This document shows positions 32,006 to 42,781 of a stretch of 64,000 bases of DNA, one piece after another. The stretch lies in NCBI GenBank assembly GCA_036320915.1, contig JAXBDG010000014.1, positions 620,001 to 684,000 of the forward strand, given 5' to 3'. Below the pieces are notes generated by a model. It was given only the letters and a program-made list of their open reading frames with translations, was not told the DNA's origin and did no database searches. Source of the stretch: Linnemannia elongata. Taxonomy: Eukaryota; Mortierellomycota; Mortierellomycetes; Mortierellales; Mortierellaceae. A program made the position numbers and the translations under genes. Numbering within the stretch: the stretch's first letter is position 1; every line of letters begins with the position of its first letter.

Positions 32006-33571
32006 TCAAATGCTTAAGTCTGTCCGAGTGTCGGTGTTCCTTTCCTCCATAACCAGGTTGGTGATTTCAGTCGGATAGTATGGATTTGTGAGGGTTTTGA
32101 TATATACATCTTTGTATTTTTTCGTTAGTTGGCTGTCAATAGTGTTGTTTGCATCATCTTGTTTGCGAATCACTGTGGATAGATCTAGGTTGTGCACAAA
32201 CGCAATATGGCTACTGATCCAGCCACCCACTATTGCTGTTGATGCGTGCATATTTCGAGCCAAATATATGGTGGCAATTATAATGGAGATTGGGTAGATC
32301 AATATTATGTATACTTGCCAGTCTGGAACAACCAATCCGCCAAAATAATCCGAATAGGAGGATTGTGCTGTCACCCTTACATCTATTGTGGGATGGGACG
32401 TGATATATGCCTCGGCAAAGATTAGTGAGCTGGTTACTATGGATATCAGGGCATTGTCTTCGACACTGATAGTCATGTTGTCGTTGTAGGAAACAAACTG
32501 CATCTTGTGTGTGGCGATCTGTGCTACTTGTGTATTGATATTGGATGTTGTATTCGACAGTCCAAACATTATGGTTTTGAGCACATCGTTGATGGCAATT
32601 AGTGCATTTGGGTCTCTGACTAGAGGGACTGTATTGCCCCTGAAACTTGGCTGGGTGCTGCCATATGTGTGTATAGAGCCATTTCGGATTTCTGCTGTGT
32701 AGGTACATGTTAATGTTATTGCAGAACATCCTGAACCGTCGGGCTTGGCAACCGCAAATTGTTGAAGTGTGAATGAATCGATGTTCCAGCGTTTTATATA
32801 TGTCGGTACCACATCATTGTTATTGCACATGCTGTTTTCAACCGACACAATCTTGCATTCTTCGGAAAACAATATGCTGGCAATACCATCTTCTGATCTA
32901 CCAGTAAATATCTTTGTTGTGTTGTCGTATGGTAGTGATTTGGTGACTTTGTTGAGAATGACATATGTTGAATATTTGCCGATCATAAATATTTCAACCA
33001 GCCCTCCTCCACCGTAGCTGGTAAACAGTCTTTGATCCGGAATTGCAAACAGTAGCATCATTATACCCAGCCCGTTGTCTAGTTGTGAGAGTTGTATTAG
33101 CTGGAGATTCAGATCATTGTACACTGAGGCCAGATCTGTTGTGGATGTGATATACTGCTCGCCCTTATTGAACACAGCAGTAGCAGCTGTTTGTGATACC
33201 GCAGATACCAATATGAGCGACAAAATCGATATCCCAAGCATGATTAAAGTTCGGATCCAGTGCTGTACCTTAATTTGTGTTAGCAGATTTCCTTGCACAT
33301 TGACATTTTCAAATCTTACTCCGCTGTCTGTTTTGATTGAGTCAGCCAATACTTGTGTTAGTTGCCACACTGAGAACAGTGCTTGACTGTCCGACACAAT
33401 TGATGGAAATGTGCCGACAATAAGCTTGATAGCGTTGTTTTGAGGCGTGCCTTGTGGATACCAATACGCCGGATAATAGCGCATTAACCAGACATAGATG
33501 GTACACAGTGAAGACAACAACAAGCACCAATATATTTTTCTGAACCAAGATTGTTTGTTCCTGATACTCAT
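32006..33571 (-). CDS. multi-pass membrane protein of unknown function, 521 aa
   Basis: No family recognised. Three hydrophobic segments are visible: about residues 12-30 (IYWCLLLSSLCTIYVWLM), 105-126 (IRTLIMLGISILSLILVSAV) and about 428-448 (IILIYPISIIIATIYLA). Between the second and third lies a loop of some 300 residues with several N-x-S/T sequons (NTT, NGS, NTT, NMT) and paired cysteines, expected on the extracellular or luminal side; the C-terminal 70 residues would be cytosolic. Single exon; ATG 33571 is followed by a basic stretch, suggesting an internal N-terminus. Codons are visibly more A/T-rich than in the neighbouring F-box genes. The upstream side runs almost at once into the 33640-35900 satellite. 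It could be a receptor-like or lineage-specific surface protein; no function is proposed. Confidence 0.75.
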   Translation of the reverse strand: MSIRNKQSWFRKIYWCLLLSSLCTIYVWLMRYYPAYWYPQGTPQNNAIKLIVGTFPSIVSDSQALFSVWQLTQVLADSIKTDSGVRFENVNVQGNLLTQIKVQHWIRTLIMLGISILSLILVSAVSQTAATAVFNKGEQYITSTTDLASVYNDLNLQLIQLSQLDNGLGIMMLLFAIPDQRLFTSYGGGGLVEIFMIGKYSTYVILNKVTKSLPYDNTTKIFTGRSEDGIASILFSEECKIVSVENSMCNNNDVVPTYIKRWNIDSFTLQQFAVAKPDGSGCSAITLTCTYTAEIRNGSIHTYGSTQPSFRGNTVPLVRDPNALIAINDVLKTIMFGLSNTTSNINTQVAQIATHKMQFVSYNDNMTISVEDNALISIVTSSLIFAEAYITSHPTIDVRVTAQSSYSDYFGGLVVPDWQVYIILIYPISIIIATIYLARNMHASTAIVGGWISSHIAFVHNLDLSTVIRKQDDANNTIDSQLTKKYKDVYIKTLTNPYYPTEITNLVMEERNTDTRTDLSI

Positions 33572-34035
33572 TGTATGTGTGTTGTTATTGTAGTTGTTAA
33601 AGGTTGTTTGTTGTTGTTGTTGTTAAAGGTTATGATTGTGGATGGAAAGTGGGTGTATGAAGGGAGTGTGCAGTTAGAAGCGGTAAAGCGCGAAGATGGG
33701 TTATGTTGGCGTTTTGCTGTGTGTTGGTGTGTGGCTGCGTGTTGGTATGTGGTTGGTGTTTTTTTTTATGTCCTTTAGCAAGAAATTGATGGGGATGGAA
33801 AGAGGGTGTATGAAGGGAGTGTGCTGTTGGGAGTAGTGAAGCACGAAGATGGTTGTGTATTGGTGTATGGCTGTGTGTTGGTATGTGGTTGGTTTTTTTT
33901 TATGTCCTTTGGCAAGAAATTGACGGAGATGGAAAGAGGGTGTATGAAGAGAGTGTGCTGTTGGGAGTAGTGAAGCGCGAGGATAGGCTTTGTTAGTGTG
34001 TGGCTGTGTGTTGCTGTGTGATTATTTTTTGTCTT

Positions 34036-34148
34036 TTATCTTTTTATCTTTTTATCTTTTTATCTTTTTATCTTTTTATCTTTTTGTCTTTTTGTCTTTT
34101 TGTCTTTTTGTCTTTTTGTCTTTTTGTCTTTTTAACTTTTTGTCTTTT
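34036..34148. repeat. 8-bp ladder (ATCTTTTT, then GTCTTTTT)
   Basis: About six ATCTTTTT units pass into about seven GTCTTTTT units; a one-base change spread over half the array. Part of the type B unit of the satellite. Confidence 0.85.
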
Positions 34149-35390
34149 TGTGTTTGGTCTTTTTGTATTTTTTTGAGAAGAGTAAAGGCGATTCTTTATG
34201 GTCTGTGCCTTTCTGAAAAGCAGCAACGGGAAATTGATGGGGATGGAAAGAAGGTAGTGTGCTGCTGGGAGCAGTGAAGCGCGAAGATAGGTTGTGTTTT
34301 GGTATGTGGTTGGTGATTTTTGCGTCTTTAGCAAGAAATTGACGGAGATGGAAAGAGGGTGTATGAGTAGAGTGTGCTGTTGAGAGTAGTTAAGCGCGAA
34401 GATAGGTTGTGTTGGTGTTTGGCTGTGTGTTGCTGTGATTATGTGTAGGTGTTTTTTTTGGTCTTTTTTGGTCTTTTTTGACTTTTTTTCTCTTTGTGTC
34501 TTTTTGTGTCTTTTTGTGTCTTTTTGTGTGTTTTTGTGTTTTGCCTTTTTGTGTTTTGTCTTTTTTGTCTTTTGCTTCTTTTGTTTCTTTTGTCTCTTCT
34601 GTGTCTTTTGTTTTAGAGTAAAGGCGATTCTTTAAGGACTGTGCCTTTCTGAAAAGCAACAGCGGGAAATGAATGGGATGGAAAGAGGATAGTGTGCTGT
34701 TGAGAGCAGTGAAGCGCGAAGATGGGTTGTGTGTTGGTGGTTGGCTGCGTGTTGATGTGTGACTGTGTGTTGGTATGTGGTTGGTGTTTTTTTATGTCCT
34801 TTAGCAAGAAATTGATGGGGATGGAAAGAGGGTGTACGAAGGGAGGGTGTACGAAGGGAGTGTGCTGTTGGAAGCAGTGAAGCGCGAAGATGGTTGTGTG
34901 TTGGTGTGTGGCTGTGTGTTGTTATGTGGCTGGTGTTTTTTTTATGTCCTTTAGCAAGAAATTGATGGGATGGAAAGAGGGTGTATGAAGAGAGTGTGCT
35001 GTTGGGAGTAGTGAAGCGCGAAGAGGGGTTGTTTTGGTGTTTAGCTGTGTGTTGCTGTGATTATGTGTTGGTGTTTTTTTGTCTTTTTGTATCTTTTGTG
35101 TCTTTTTGTTTTTTTGTCTTTCTTTTTGTCTTTTTGTATTTCTTTTTGTCTTTTATTTTAGAGGAGAGTAAAGACGATTCCTTAAGGACTGTGCCTTTCT
35201 GAAAAGCAACAGCGGGAATGGATGGGGATGGAAAGAGGGTAGTGTGCTGTTGGGAGCAGTAAAGCGCGAAGATGGGTTGTGTGCTGGTGTTTGGTTGTGT
35301 GTCGGTGTGTGGCTGTGTGTTGGTATGTGGCTAATGTTTTTTTTATGTCTTTTGGCAAGAAATTGATGGAGATGGAAAGAGGGTGTACGA

Positions 35391-35465
35391 AGGGAGGGTG
35401 TACGAAGGGAGGGTGTACGAAGGGAGGGTGTACGAAGGGAGGGTGTACGAAGGGAGTGTGCTGCT
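35391..35465. repeat. 15-bp minisatellite, five units
   Basis: Unit gggtgtacgaaggga repeated five times; a two-unit version lies near 34830-34860, so the array expanded within one satellite monomer. Confidence 0.9.
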
Positions 35466-35900
35466 GGAAGCAGTGAAACGCGAAGATGGGTTATGTTGGC
35501 GTTTGGCTGTGTGTTGGTGCGTGGCTGCGTGTAGGTATGTGGCTGGTGTTTTTTATGTCGTTTAGCAAGAAATTGACGGTGATGGAATGAGAGTGTATGA
35601 AGGGTGTGCTGTTGGAAGCTGTGAAGCGCAAAGATGGGTTATGTTGGTGTTTGGCTGCGTGTTGGTGTTTTTTGTATTTTGTCTTTTTTGTTTTTTGTTT
35701 TTTCTTTTTTTTGTGTTTTTGTCTTTTGAGTCTTTGTTTTAGAGAAGAGTAAAGGCGATTCTTTAGGGACTGTGCCTTCTGAAAAGCAACAACAGAAAAT
35801 TGATTGAGATGGAAAGAGGGCGTATGTACAATGTGAAAGAGAAGGATTGTTGAGATGGAAAGAGGGCGTATCTACAATGTGAAAAAGAATGCTGAGAGAA

Positions 35901-37264
35901 AACGAACAGTGTGTTTCTTTGGATTTTTTTGGGAGAGTGGAATTAAATTCGATTGCTATTTCCAACAGGATAGCATGCTATATATATAGACAGTCAGCAC
36001 ACATTGAGTCATTGAAGTCCAATGAAGAACCAAATGCCAGCAGAAGAAAGAAGGGCTAGAAGACCGAATGTTAAAGTACAAACGAGAAGAGAAGAATTCC
36101 TATGAAATGGGGCGATGGTCCATGTTTGGATTTCACACTATGAAACAGTGGTACACTATTTCAGTGTGGCCATTCAATTTCTACCGCGCGTGCTCTTTCA
36201 CCACAATATTGGCTATGTCGGTCTCAGTTTCGCTATGCAACTGCTACTGCTTGTGCTTTTTGACCACAGATTTGGTTAAGTCAGTCTCAGTTTCGCAATT
36301 TCACCAGTAAAACGTCGCTTGATTCTGGCAGATTGCGCTTACTTTCTTGGGTTTAAAGTGGGTTGCACGATCCGGCACTCAGTTACAGGAAAAGCTTCAA
36401 CTAAGCGGTGCGTGGTCCAATCATGAGATCTTAGGAGTTAGATGGTCTGGGCAAAGCTAAATTTTAAGCTCTTCTCATTATTAGCTGTCAGTTTTGGCTG
36501 GAGAGCTACTTCACCACAAAAAGAATGTTCCGGTCATTCATGCAATTAAGTTTGTTGGCATTGTTTACCTGACAGAAGTGAAACCAAGCGCTCTCCCAAT
36601 GGTACGTCGTGTCCATAATGATATTTCGGGCCTTGGTGGGGCGCCTGGACCTGTCGGTAAGTTCACCTAACAGAATTGTAACCGGACGTTCTTATAATAA
36701 TACAAAGAGAAACACACCATCAACTTCGTCTTTGCCTTTATGGTTAGTAAATAAAAATGGAAAAAGTTTATTCATCTCAGTGCGACCTTTCTTTTGAAGT
36801 GGTGTGTCTTGGCCGTCCTCTGCTATTGTTTACGTATGCTGATGGGCACAAGTTTGACAAGACTAGGAATGGAGAGTATGATTTCTGATATGGTTTTATT
36901 ATGGAAGAGAGAGAAGAGAGTGGGCAAGGGAACAGGAACAAAAGACAGAAGGGAAATAAACTGGTTGCAGACGGAGGACCAAGACAGTGGAATAAAGGAT
37001 CTATTTATGCTAGGAATCGAGGGAACGGAAGGAAACATGTCAGAGTTTCACTCTAATAAGCCCTACGCCACCAACCTCTGGACACCTCTAGCGCCACTAA
37101 ATGATCAAGTGACCCCTGCTGTCTAATCAAGACCTAGAATTATGCAGAGACAACCTGGTCTTGAACAACAACATAGATAATCACCACGCCCGCAGTATAG
37201 TTCGATAGTCTTAGTCTCAATCTTAGTTCATAACTTTGACTTTATTAAACACATACAATCTCGA
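35901..37264. other. intergenic, 1.4 kb
   Basis: No supported gene. Includes an imperfect direct repeat at 36190-36296 and scattered short ORFs without recognisable similarity. Confidence 0.5.
36190..36296. repeat. 44-bp imperfect direct repeat, period 63
   Basis: gtgctctttcaccacaatat ... gtctcagtttcgc (36190-36233) recurs as gtgctttttgaccacagatt ... gtctcagtttcgc (36253-36296), about 80 percent identical by eye. Confidence 0.7.
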
Positions 37265-38430
37265 CTAAACAAGCCCAGCCTTGTTACAGCCAGGCAGGAG
37301 GAGGAGTGGCCCCCATGAGATGAAGGGGTTGTCAGGATCTTGACAGTTGCAGTTTGCTGGATTATCATGTTCGTCCACGTCCGTGTTTGGATTCCGGGGC
37401 GGAAAACACTCGGCAAGAAACGTGTTTGTTTCCTCGCACTCCTCCAAAAGGCCAGTGAGTTAAGTATCATCGCAGTCACCACTACCGCTGCCTTCTCTCG
37501 GATTCTCGCCATCGCCGTCATCATCACCGCCAACATCGTTACCATCATCATTATCATCATCATCAGCATCCCGCGTGTCACTTCTCAAGTTGGTTACAAA
37601 GGTGGGCAGCCGCGTTAACACTAGTTGCTCAAAGCCTACTCGATACATATCCTGAAGTCGTTCTCAGTCAATGGCGGAGATGACTTCCCGAAAATGTTGT
37701 TGTCCTTGAGAGACTGGGCAATTTTTTCAGCATCATACCTCGCATCCACCGCTGAGTGGAAGTGCTTGTTGCATCTCAGTGGCTGGACCACTCTTCTTAC
37801 TCTGAGTACTCTCCTCTTTACATTAAGGGTGGTAGTCATCAATCCTCATATATATATATCTTCATATCTTCATAGGGATCAATAAGAGACCCCAGCTTCT
37901 TTCTCACCAATTCTCCCCTCCTCAGCCTGTTCATATCAGAGTGCTATTGAGTGGCGTATCGTGCGCCTCCTCCATCATTCTTTGAACCTCTCCAAGTAAA
38001 TGGATGGTCATTGAAGACGTTGTCGTCATATGGTCGAAGACGTTGAGGTCTTGGTGAGTCGGTGCCGGTGTTTCGTCAACATATTGACGTGCTCTTGGAA
38101 TATGTCTGTCGCAATGAGGCCGTTCACCTTGCCTGATGTGTTGACCAGCCAAAAAGAAATAGCTGGCTCACTCCCTCTTGGGCTCCAGGTGTTGTGAACA
38201 TGATACGCAAGACGCAGGAGTTGAATCCTCAGCAGCTGCTTCATGTTCATCTCGGTAGACTTGCAATTACCGCTTGTTTGTTCTTGGTGACATGATGGTG
38301 AAGAAGGGAAGGAAGGGAAGGAAGAGCAGGAAGGGATGGGGGATGCAAGAACGGTTGTGCTGTAGTCAGTGGGTGTGTGAGAATGAAGGCAAGCGCTATG
38401 CGTGCTGTTAAGAGGGTATGAGCGGTGCAA
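37265..38430 (-). pseudogene. unrecognised coding fragments in shifting frames
   Basis: Three coding-looking stretches follow one another on the minus strand in different frames: around 38280-38026 (QLLRIQLLRLAYHVHNTWSP, SEPAISFWLVNTSGKVNGLI), around 37770-37660 (DARYDAEKIAQSLKDNNIFG, then SSPPLTENDFRI) and 37648-37265, where FEQLVLTRLPTFVTNLRSDT is followed by an Asp-rich run, an in-frame TAA and then CEETNTFLAECFPPRNPNTD. I recognise no family. No splice sites join them convincingly, so a decayed gene is more likely than a live one. It lies just outside the 3' end of the first Helitron. Confidence 0.4.
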
Positions 38431-38559
38431 GGTAGAGTAAATACAAGTGCGAAAGTGATAGAGGTATGAGAGGATGTGTGAAGGAAGGTGTAACGCGAGG
38501 GAGAATTAAGAAAAAGGTGTTCGTGGTGCAGATTAGTCTGACAGTCCCTAACAAGTCAG

Positions 38560-38614
38560 CCAATCAGAAATGCAGAAAGACTAACCAATCAGAGAATATT
38601 AAGTAACAGCCAAT
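38560..38614. promoter_or_regulatory. three CCAAT boxes at 25-bp spacing
   Basis: CCAAT at 38560-38564, 38585-38589 and 38610-38614, each 25 bp from the next, two of them in the fuller form CCAATCAG. CCAAT is the site of the HAP/NF-Y complex. The likely target is the decayed minus-strand gene that begins near 38430. The last box lies ten bases before a Helitron end. Confidence 0.4.
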
Positions 38615-38623
38615 AATAATCGA

Positions 38624-40700
38624 CTAGCAAGTGCCCGCGGCTACGCCGCGGGAGCTGAACCGTTTTCTCAACTCCCAGGTTTTGGTGTTTATACGTACCA
38701 GAGGTGTTGCCAGCCTGGGGGTTTATCCTCATTCATTTTGTATGTGTTTTGATTACAAAGTGGAAAAAATTTATTCAAAAAAAAAATGTGACCAATCAAA
38801 AAGGATAAGAGGTATTGAAGTATGATTTTTGGGCCCTTCCAACATTAAAATACATATATGATCGATTCTATGGTGTTTGCTACGATTACATGACTCTCTT
38901 ATTCACAACCTTTCTAGTGTACGTGCCTTCGAGCCTGAGGATGCTGCCATCGATGATAAGAACCTTGATATTTCTTTCTTCTGTGCATCGAGAAAGTGAA
39001 ACATAAAGCTGCCCGTGTGTGAATACAGGAGTAGGCAGATAGAGTCCGACATTTTCGAGGGTCTGCCCTTGGGACTTGTTGATCGTCATGGCACAGGCGG
39101 GCCTAACCGGGAACTGTCGTCTCTTGAATATGATCGGGGAGGTCTTATCAGCTGTAGTTAAAATTGACACTCGTGGGGTGAAGACCAAGTCGGTGGTAAA
39201 AGGTCCCGTTAGGATTGTTGCCATGATGCAGCGTGGCTTGAGGCAGCGGACGATCAACCAAGTTCCGTTACAAAGTCCTTTTTTTTGGTCCACGTTTTGG
39301 AGAAGAATGATTGGCATGCCAACTTTCAGCACCAGCCTGTGGGGAGGTAATCCAGTGGGGTCCAAAGAGTTGAGGTACTCCGTAGGATAGTTGGCGACCC
39401 CGTTGGTATCTGAATCTGGAATCGAGTCTTGGCCAAGGTACTCTGTTGCCTCGCCAGGAAATAATGTGGTCGCAAGGTCGTTCATATGATTGCCATCCTT
39501 GTTCAGTGTTGTCAAATAGCGGTGCGCTTGATGTCTTCATGTGTAAAGTTGCCGTTGGAGATATTGGGGTATATGGTGCGAATAAGTTGGATCTCGTGTT
39601 CGTTATTGTTATTGGGTCCATGTGTCGTAAAAAGGATATGGTCGGGAATCCTGATATTATAATCAGAGTCGTCAAAGGAAAATATCTGCTCCTTGCCCTC
39701 ACCGACTTGTAGTAAAAAATCGACAATTGAAAAAGGGCTGGTCTCGTTCGCCTTGACTCGCATATTACGAGTTAGCTTGAGTGTCTTGACCTTGGGCCAA
39801 ATGGTGCTAGACATCTTTAGACACGCCCCTCGATCTGAGACTGAGATCCATGAGCAACCACCGGCAACACCTGTCGAAAGTCACCACCGAACACGACAAT
39901 CTTTCCGCCGAAAGGAACCAAGGGCTGTTCCATAATATGTCAAACGATCCGGTCCACTGACTCAAAGACATGTCGATGCATCATCGGTGCCTCGTCCCGG
40001 ATGATGAGGTCGGCCGCGTGGATAATGGATCCGACTTGTTGCTCGCGGGTAATATCGCAGGTCGAGTCTTTGAAAACTGAAATGGAGACCTTGAACACAG
40101 AGGGTTTGGCACGCCCACCATGAAGGATCGGAGCTGCTATACCGGACAATGTAAGGACAACAACGTTATTTATCATAACACCAATGGTTTGTTCAATCAG
40201 TGTGTTGTAGAGAAAGGATTTGCCGGTGCCGAAATGTATCGCAGAGGGTATTATTGACGGTGCGGAGAAGTTCAAAGCTGGTGGCACCCTTGACATTCAA
40301 AAGGAGAGTTCGGAGACAGAACCTCTCGCCATCCTTAGGGTGGACAATTTAGATTCGGGTAATCTTGGGGATGTGCTTTTTTTCCCCTTCTTCCACTTGT
40401 GGTTGTTTTGGTCGTAGGTGACACGATCATGAACTCAGCGTATGTAAAATTATGTGCGTCTCTATCCTCTTGGTTCAGTTTGGAGTAGACCCTCAGCTGA
40501 CTTTTCGTTGTTATGGAGGGAAACACGAAGTAGATCCACGTATTTATTACAGGTGCGCTGTGCTGGCTTGGGAGATGGACCTGCATACGTTGCACAGCAG
40601 ACGAATGGCCGTGTAAAGGATATCCGAGAATGTGCCACATGCACACATGCTCAATGAGGCATCTCATATCGCGAAATTAGCGAATCTCGTTGCATGGAGG
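38624..40700 (-). mobile_element. Helitron remnant with intact 3' terminus
   Basis: Read on the minus strand, the element ends CCCGCGGCGTAGCCGCGGG, an 8-bp stem with a three-base loop, then CACTTGCTAG and a T. A hairpin about ten bases before a CTRR end, with T as the next host base, is the classical Helitron 3' end. The helicase pseudogene lies inside. No TCTCTACTA-type 5' end or Rep nuclease is found to the right, so the element is 5'-truncated; the right border given is approximate. Confidence 0.75.
38886..40667 (-). pseudogene. Helitron Rep-Hel: PIF1-like helicase domain, broken
   Basis: Rolling-circle Helitrons carry a Rep endonuclease fused to a PIF1-family helicase; here only helicase parts remain. 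In order: a linker piece (SSAVQRMQVHLPSQH), Walker A FGTGKSFLYNTLI, then the segment SGIAAPILHGGR, Walker B LIIRDEAPMMHRH, a stop after DRIV, then FGGKIVVFGGDFRQVLPVV, a second stop and frameshift near 39810, NMRVKANETSPF, another shift near 39520, and the intact C-terminal part (LVLKVGMPIILLQNVDQKKG ... CAMTINKSQGQTLENVGLYL ... QLYVSLSRC). At least two nonsense codons and two or three frameshifts mean no functional protein. The Rep domain (HUH motif) is absent from the window. Confidence 0.88.
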
Positions 40701-41231
40701 TTCCTAATATAAAAACGACGGTAAGAAAAATGTAGAGAGTGAGAAAAGCAAGGAGTTGCAATGGTCAGACTTTAAGAGGAAAAAATGCCCAAAAGAAATA
40801 CCTCCATACTTGCTTCATTTTTTTTGGTCTGCATCGGTTGAGCCTTAACCAGTGGTGGCGGTGCTGAACCCTGTAGCGGTAGTTGCAGCGGAGTTAGATC
40901 TTGGTGTGGTGGCTGTGGCGGCGCTGGTGTTGGTGCTGATGGATGCAGAATAAAACGATGAGGTTTGGCCAGTGGAGGCAAACAGAAGAAACTTCAATTT
41001 TTCGAGACCGATCCTGGCTCTATCCGGTCCTTTTTAAAAATGAAAAAAAGATGAAAATGTAAGTAAGTCCATTGATGCTTTGACTTTTGTGCTGCGAGAC
41101 TATTTTTTCTTCTTTTGCTTTAATAAAAAAGAAAGAAAAAAACGTAAGTACTTGGGTGTACTTGTAAAAATATTTCACCACAGGGAGCGAAGAACATATC
41201 TTGACATTGAGATGGGCACTGTACTTGATTG

Positions 41232-41568
41232 TCAGCCAAAGGTTAGTGGAAACATCAGGGTTGGATCAGTGACATTCATGATAGTTGCATTGTCGTTGCG
41301 TGCGTCGTCTGTGTTGCAGCGCCTGCGTTTCTCGAGGGTAGTGAGCCCTTTACCATGCGCTGCAGCCACCGGACCAAGAATCATCGGGAGGCTCAAAGAG
41401 GACTGTTGCCTGCGATAAGTAGGAAAAATAACCTGGAGGTTAAGGATGACCAGAAATGAGTATATAAAAAGAACATAGCCGCATGCAGACACTGACATAG
41501 ACTTACTTTGCGACAGCGACAGCGGTAGAACTGGTGCGGGTAGAAACAGACGTGGATGGTTTGCCCAT
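41232..41568 (-). CDS. possible small two-exon gene, 79 aa
   Basis: Exons 41568-41507 and 41409-41232 with a 97-bp GTAAGT..GCAG intron join in frame: MGKPSTSVSTRTSSTAVAVA-K then QQSSLSLPMILGPVAAAHGK ... NATIMNVTDPTLMFPLTFG-stop. The product is Ser/Thr/Ala-rich and matches nothing I know. Good splice sites and an ATG at the right place are the only support; it may equally be chance or an exon of a larger, unrecognised gene that continues towards 40800. Confidence 0.3.
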
Positions 41569-42045
41569 TTGAAGAAGATAAAGCTTGAGACTGTCGAAGA
41601 TGTGTCAAAATGTAACCAAAGGGTAGGAGAAATTGGAACTGATACTGGTAGTATGTAAAACAGCTGGGGAACAGAAAATGGTGAGAAAGAAGCTGGGGTG
41701 CCTTTATTGGTCCTTATACGGATATATACATGAGGACTAAGAGCTGCCCTTTGTAAAGAATGATGAGAGCGAAGCGAGTGGAACAGACATTGAGATGCAA
41801 CATACTGTAATATAATTGTGAGACGCTTTTCTAAAGAAGAAACAACACAACCTTTACACTCTTTTTAGGCCAACACATACCGTTAAATTGCTGTTCATTG
41901 ATCATGTTCAGTAGAATAGTGTGTGGTGTCTTCTTGCTATCCTTGTGGTTTAAGTGCTCGCGTCTTCATGTTTGTCGATGCCAATCTACGTCCTCGTTGC
42001 CGTTCATGCCGTGCTGTCCTCTGCGTGTGTGATGCCATGCTGCCT

Positions 42046-42215
42046 TCTCATGTCTGTCCATGCCATGCTGTTCCCTCATGTCTGTCCATGCCATGCTGCA
42101 TTCTCATGTCTGTCCATGCCATGCTGTTCCCTCATGTCTATCTATGCCATGCTGCTTCCTCATGTCTGTCCTTGCCATGCTGCTTCCTCATGTCTGTCCA
42201 TGCCATGCTGATGCT
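42046..42215. repeat. about 30-bp minisatellite, six units
   Basis: Units of the type tctcatgtctgtccatgcca plus tgctgcttcc. Open in several frames because of its period; not a gene. Confidence 0.85.
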
Positions 42216-42658
42216 GGTGGATGTTTGCTTCTGTTGTTGTTCTTGTTGTTGTTGTTGTTGTTGTAAAAGTGAAGGAGGTGGGCGAAAAATGTAAGAGTGG
42301 GTGAAAAAAGAAAGGGGAGATCTCATCGATAGCATGATGTTGAGCATTGACCGCGTGCAACTATGCAATTATAGAAAATTTCAGCGTATATCATGTGATA
42401 AACGACTCTTCTCATTTAATATAAGGGACTAGAAAGGGTGCCCGTGGGCGATGCCACGGGTGCTGGTGCTGGCGCCGTGGTGGGAGAGGGCTGGGGTTCT
42501 TGGAGGCTCTTGGGCTTTTTTTTTTGAGTTCTCTGGGACTCTGGGATGTCGTGTTATGCATGTGAGGGGTGTGAGGGTGACCCAAGTTGAAATTGATTTA
42601 ATGTGACTGTTTTGTGTTGCTGTAAGGTCCGACGGGGGCTTGCTTGTTCGGTGTTCGT

Positions 42659-42781
42659 AAAAAGAAGAAAGGAAAGAGAAAAGGAAAAAGAAGAAGAAAA
42701 GGAAAGAAGAAGAAAAGGAAAAAAGAAAAGAAAAAGGGGGGAGGGGGAAAGGAAAAAAAAAAAAAAAAAAAAAAAAAAGAA
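42659..42781 (+). repeat. A/G-only tract in Helitron copy 1
   Basis: More than 120 purines in a row on the plus strand apart from very few bases, built from aaagaagaaaagg-like words and ending in an A run. The equivalent tract in copy 2 (44372-44541) differs in length. Confidence 0.85.

Larger units (their letters stand above)
33640..35900. repeat. complex satellite with two alternating monomer types
   Basis: About seven copies of type A (around ttagcaagaaattgatgggga, then tggaaagagggtgtatgaaggg, gtgctgttggaagcagtgaagcgcgaagatgg and a TG-rich stretch of tgtgtgttggtgtgtggctg) alternate with four copies of type B (gagtaaaggcgattctttaa, ggactgtgcctttctgaaaa, gcaacagcggg) at about 34175, 34613, 35160 and 35745. 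Each type B is preceded by a T-rich ladder (34030-34170, 34440-34610, 35060-35160, 35665-35745). ORFs inside are open only because the monomers lack stops, and they differ between copies. Best seen as non-coding higher-order satellite. Confidence 0.8.

Noticed and set aside
33990..35965. ORFs within the satellite (Lys-rich on one strand, Phe/Cys-rich on the other)
   Set aside because: Produced by 8-bp and 15-bp units lacking stop codons; no conserved protein signal.
41923..42294. Cys-rich ORF reading as repeated SLMSVHAMLxxHVCPCHA
   Set aside because: Translation of the 30-bp minisatellite in three frames.
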